Positions 61,892-64,000 of a stretch of DNA of 64,000 bases are shown here, piece after piece. Source of the stretch: Candidatus Tisiphia endosymbiont of Beris chalybata (GTDB taxonomy: Bacteria > Pseudomonadota > Alphaproteobacteria > Rickettsiales > Rickettsiaceae); NCBI RefSeq assembly GCF_964026555.1, contig NZ_OZ032159.1, positions 806,001-870,000 on the forward strand. The letters run 5' to 3'. How positions within the stretch are numbered: the first letter of the stretch is position 1; each line of letters opens with the position of its first letter. The notes beneath the pieces are model-generated. The model had not been told where the DNA came from. It worked only from the letters and a program-made list of their open reading frames with translations, and ran no database searches. Both the position numbers and the translations under genes were made by a program.

Positions 61892-62029
61892 ACTGAAACT
61901 CTCATTCGCAATATTGAAATAGTATATAAAATCTGAAAAAAGTTAAACTAGCTCTGTTTAAAGAAAATTCTGTTAAGAACTAATACAATTTTGTTCCAGC
62001 TAGTTTTGATAACGAATTATTGTTATGTA

Positions 62030-62114
62030 TGGTGCGGGTGGAGGGACTTGAACCCCCATGCCTTACAGCGCTAGAACCTAAATCTAGTGCGTCTCCCAGT
62101 TTCGCCACACCCGC
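62030..62114 (-). tRNA. tRNA-Leu(UAG)
   Basis: On the minus strand the acceptor GCGGGTG pairs with CACCCGC. The anticodon arm CTAGA-TTTAGGT-TCTAG places anticodon TAG (reads CUA), the T-arm contains GGTTCAAGTC, and a long variable arm identifies the class II tRNA-Leu. The discriminator A is at 62033 and CCA is encoded at 62032-62030. Confidence 0.95.
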
Positions 62115-62115
62115 A

Positions 62116-63264
62116 TTAGTAAATTAGACATTTCACTAAAAAGCTATAATACACATGATATAGCCTTTGTAAATCAATAATTTTAGTATACTCATTAACC
62201 TTATGAGCTGTACTAAATAATAGTCCGAATTCTACCACAGGGCAGTAATTTTTAATAAATCTTGCATCTGAGGTGCCGCCACTAGTAGATATTTTTGTAT
62301 CTAATAATGTAGTATTAGCGGCTACTTGAATAAAATCGGCAATTAACCCTTTTGGTTCCTGGATAAAACAATCCGCTGACACTACACTATTTAATTGATA
62401 TTCTATTTTATATTGGCAGCAGTTGTCTTGAATAATTTTCTCTATTAATTTTAGTATACTAACAGATGAATGATTATCATTAAAACGAATATTGAATTTT
62501 GCGTTAATTTTAGTAGGAATGACATTAGTAGTGTTGTTACCTACATCAATCGAGGTAATTTCTAAATTAGATTCTTGAAAAAATTGACTACCTTCATCTA
62601 AACGATAATTAATTAAATTATTTAATATATAAATTAAGCAAGGAATAGGGTTATTTGCTTGCCTGGGATATGCTACGTGACCCCCTGTCCCAAATAACGT
62701 AAGATCAAAATTAATACTACCACGCCTACCAATTTTTGCAGTATCGCCTACTTGTTGTTCACTTGTGGGCTCCCCTACGATAGCAAGATCAATTAAGTCG
62801 TTAGCACCTACATGTAAATATTTCAGCATTTCTTTGGTTCCATATTCTGCCTTCCCCTCTTCGTCGCTGGTAATTAAAAAACTAATAGAGCCCTTAAGTT
62901 TAGGATTTAATGTAATACAATCTAAACTAGCTGCTAAAAAACACGCTATTGCTCCTTTCATATCTACCGTGCCTCTACCATAGATTTTATCTTCTACAAT
63001 ATTGGCAATAAAAGGGTCACTAAGCCATAAAGTTTTATCGCCTGCCGGCACGACATCAACATGTCCAGCAAAACAGATATTAGGTTTAGAATCACCATAC
63101 ACTGCGTAAAGATTAGTGACTTTATTATCATTTGTACCAAATATCTTTATTTCCGTTTTAAAGCTATTTTTTTCGAGTATATTATTGATATATTCTATAC
63201 AGCCTGCGCTGTTAGGGGTAATGGATTGAAAAGCAATTAAATCCCGAAGAAAATTTATATACAT
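62116..63264 (-). CDS. dapE: Succinyl-diaminopimelate desuccinylase
   Basis: Zinc peptidase of the M20 family that releases succinate to give LL-diaminopimelate for peptidoglycan. ICFAGHVDVVPAGDKTLW holds the first metal His and catalytic Asp, YGRGTVDMKGAIACFL the bridging Asp, and ITSDEEGKAEYGTKEM the catalytic Glu. A lid domain with GRRGSINFDLTLFGTGGHVA and the C-terminal STSGGTSDARFIKNYCPVVE follow. The start is placed at ATG 63264 (MYINFLRDLIAFQSITPNSA), giving 382 residues (E. coli 375). Codons further upstream lie in repeat debris. It belongs to the same pathway as lysC at 15643. Confidence 0.95.
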   Translation of the reverse strand: MYINFLRDLIAFQSITPNSAGCIEYINNILEKNSFKTEIKIFGTNDNKVTNLYAVYGDSKPNICFAGHVDVVPAGDKTLWLSDPFIANIVEDKIYGRGTVDMKGAIACFLAASLDCITLNPKLKGSISFLITSDEEGKAEYGTKEMLKYLHVGANDLIDLAIVGEPTSEQQVGDTAKIGRRGSINFDLTLFGTGGHVAYPRQANNPIPCLIYILNNLINYRLDEGSQFFQESNLEITSIDVGNNTTNVIPTKINAKFNIRFNDNHSSVSILKLIEKIIQDNCCQYKIEYQLNSVVSADCFIQEPKGLIADFIQVAANTTLLDTKISTSGGTSDARFIKNYCPVVEFGLLFSTAHKVNEYTKIIDLQRLYHVYYSFLVKCLIY

Positions 63265-63387
63265 AAGAATATTTAATTTAATTATAGGTTCTGTGAACAT
63301 TTCCTGCACAGAACCTAGGGCGCTTGGGACTTGTTCTCCATGTCTTCTGCAAATTCCCTGCTGGGTATGGCTATGCAAGAGTTCTAT

Positions 63388-63518
63388 TATACTCGTTCAA
63401 CTTCAAGAATTGGCGTCGTCGTGCCCTAAAGATCGAGGCTACTCACGTACATGCTAGTACGTGAGCACGTGAGTCCATGATAAAATAAAAAAACAATTTT
63501 TGAAAGACGAGTAGTATA
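63388..63518. repeat. Chimeric palindromic repeat (left half family B, right half family C)
   Basis: TATACTCGTTCAACTTCAAG...CTCACGTAC matches family B. CATGCTAGTACGTGAGCACG...AGACGAGTAGTATA is inverted family C. The join is at the shared core. Confidence 0.8.
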
Positions 63519-63524
63519 TATACA

Positions 63525-63959
63525 CTATTCTCTGATCACTAATACAGACACGCTAGCGTGCCGAACAATTTTAGAGGCATTAGGTCCTAACATATATCCG
63601 CGGAACTGTGGTCTTACTGCCGAAATCATGATTAAGTCGCCCCTGGCATCATTAGTATATTGAATTACTTCATCATAGATTGCTCCTCGGCCAACATAAA
63701 ATTCGCCCTCTATATCGTGCGGTACATATTGACTGATTAATTCTTGTAGTTGTACTTGATATTTTTCCTTTTGGATCTTTGCCCAGTTTTTTGGTAGATA
63801 GTCTTCAACCATTTTGATACCAAAATCCGAGATAATATAAATGAAATGTAGTTTTGCTTTAAATTTGTCAGCAATATCTAAAGCTTTAGACAATATAATT
63901 TTAATAGATTGTTTGTCTGCTAGATCAACCGGTATTATTATATTTTTAAACATAAGCAC
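63525..63959 (-). CDS. Universal stress protein, UspA family
   Basis: A 144-residue single-domain Usp. The N-terminal strand FKNIIIPVDLADKQSIKIIL and the C-terminal nucleotide-binding motif LIMISAVRPQFRGYMLGPNA-SKIVRHASVSVLVIRE (G-x2-G-x9-G-S/T-like, with GPNA in place of GSVS) are recognisable. It probably binds ATP and responds to stress or growth arrest. It starts at ATG 63959 near the right window edge. Confidence 0.85.
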   Translation of the reverse strand: MLMFKNIIIPVDLADKQSIKIILSKALDIADKFKAKLHFIYIISDFGIKMVEDYLPKNWAKIQKEKYQVQLQELISQYVPHDIEGEFYVGRGAIYDEVIQYTNDARGDLIMISAVRPQFRGYMLGPNASKIVRHASVSVLVIRE

Positions 63960-64000
63960 CTTTTAACAGTAAATTGGTACGATTAAATTCTTATTAACTA

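Noticed and set aside
5986..63518. CRISPR array formed by the many short repeats
   Set aside because: The repeats are long, palindromic, dispersed and TA-flanked. They are not regularly spaced, and no cas genes are present.

Overview
This window looks like a chromosome segment from an obligately intracellular member of the Rickettsiaceae (Rickettsia or a close sister lineage). The evidence is strongly AT-rich DNA, a short archaeal-type ValS, a Sca-like autotransporter, a TlyC/CorC haemolysin homologue, RelA/SpoT and ankyrin proteins, many decayed insertion sequences, and many short palindromic repeats of the kind known in Rickettsia as RPEs (Rickettsia palindromic elements). The species cannot be named from the sequence alone.

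Layout. 1-6.5 kb is an insertion-sequence graveyard around a PEP/pyruvate-binding-domain gene that is broken by an IS4-family element. 6.5-19.5 kb is mostly housekeeping: valS, ubiA, a large autotransporter, rplU-rpmA, lysC, pgpA, a PCu(A)C copper chaperone and a Gly-zipper stress protein. 19.6-27 kb is a second IS zone: an IS4/IS66 chimera, a complete IS3 element, an IS5 pseudogene hit twice by palindromic repeats, and an IS1634 fragment. 27-38.9 kb is accessory and probably host-interaction related: a RelA/SpoT synthetase-ankyrin fusion, hypotheticals, a permuted D-amino-acid-oxidase-like protein, an ankyrin-like protein and a RhuM-Fic protein. 39-51.3 kb returns to conserved genes: a dacF-type carboxypeptidase, trmJ, an outer-membrane barrel, tlyC, ybeY, a lipase-like protein, bolA, nadD-rsfS, a KefB-type antiporter and an SH3 protein. 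51.3-54 kb is a third IS zone with an identical second IS3 copy. 54-64 kb carries htpG, pepP, an XRE regulator pair, small membrane proteins, tig, tRNA-Leu(UAG), dapE and uspA.

Metabolically, lysC and dapE belong to the diaminopimelate route that feeds peptidoglycan, and the DacF-type carboxypeptidase trims the product. pgpA and ubiA serve phospholipid and quinone synthesis. nadD, rsfS, ybeY, rplU, rpmA, valS, tRNA-Leu, tig and htpG are translation, cofactor and protein-folding functions.

The dominant unexplained signal is the palindromic repeats: more than 30 whole, nested or chimeric copies of about 100-145 bp. Different families have different terminal arms but share a central core (CTCACGTAC, a short spacer, then GTACGCTGCG). 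The best-preserved family is 142 bp with duplicated TA targets, so each insertion adds exactly 144 nt (48 codons) and keeps the reading frame. Three genes for exported proteins (autotransporter, dacF, SH3 protein) and one gene remnant carry such repeats in frame. In all four the repeat sits just in front of the hydrophobic core of the signal peptide or membrane anchor. That positional pattern is the observation I rate highest.
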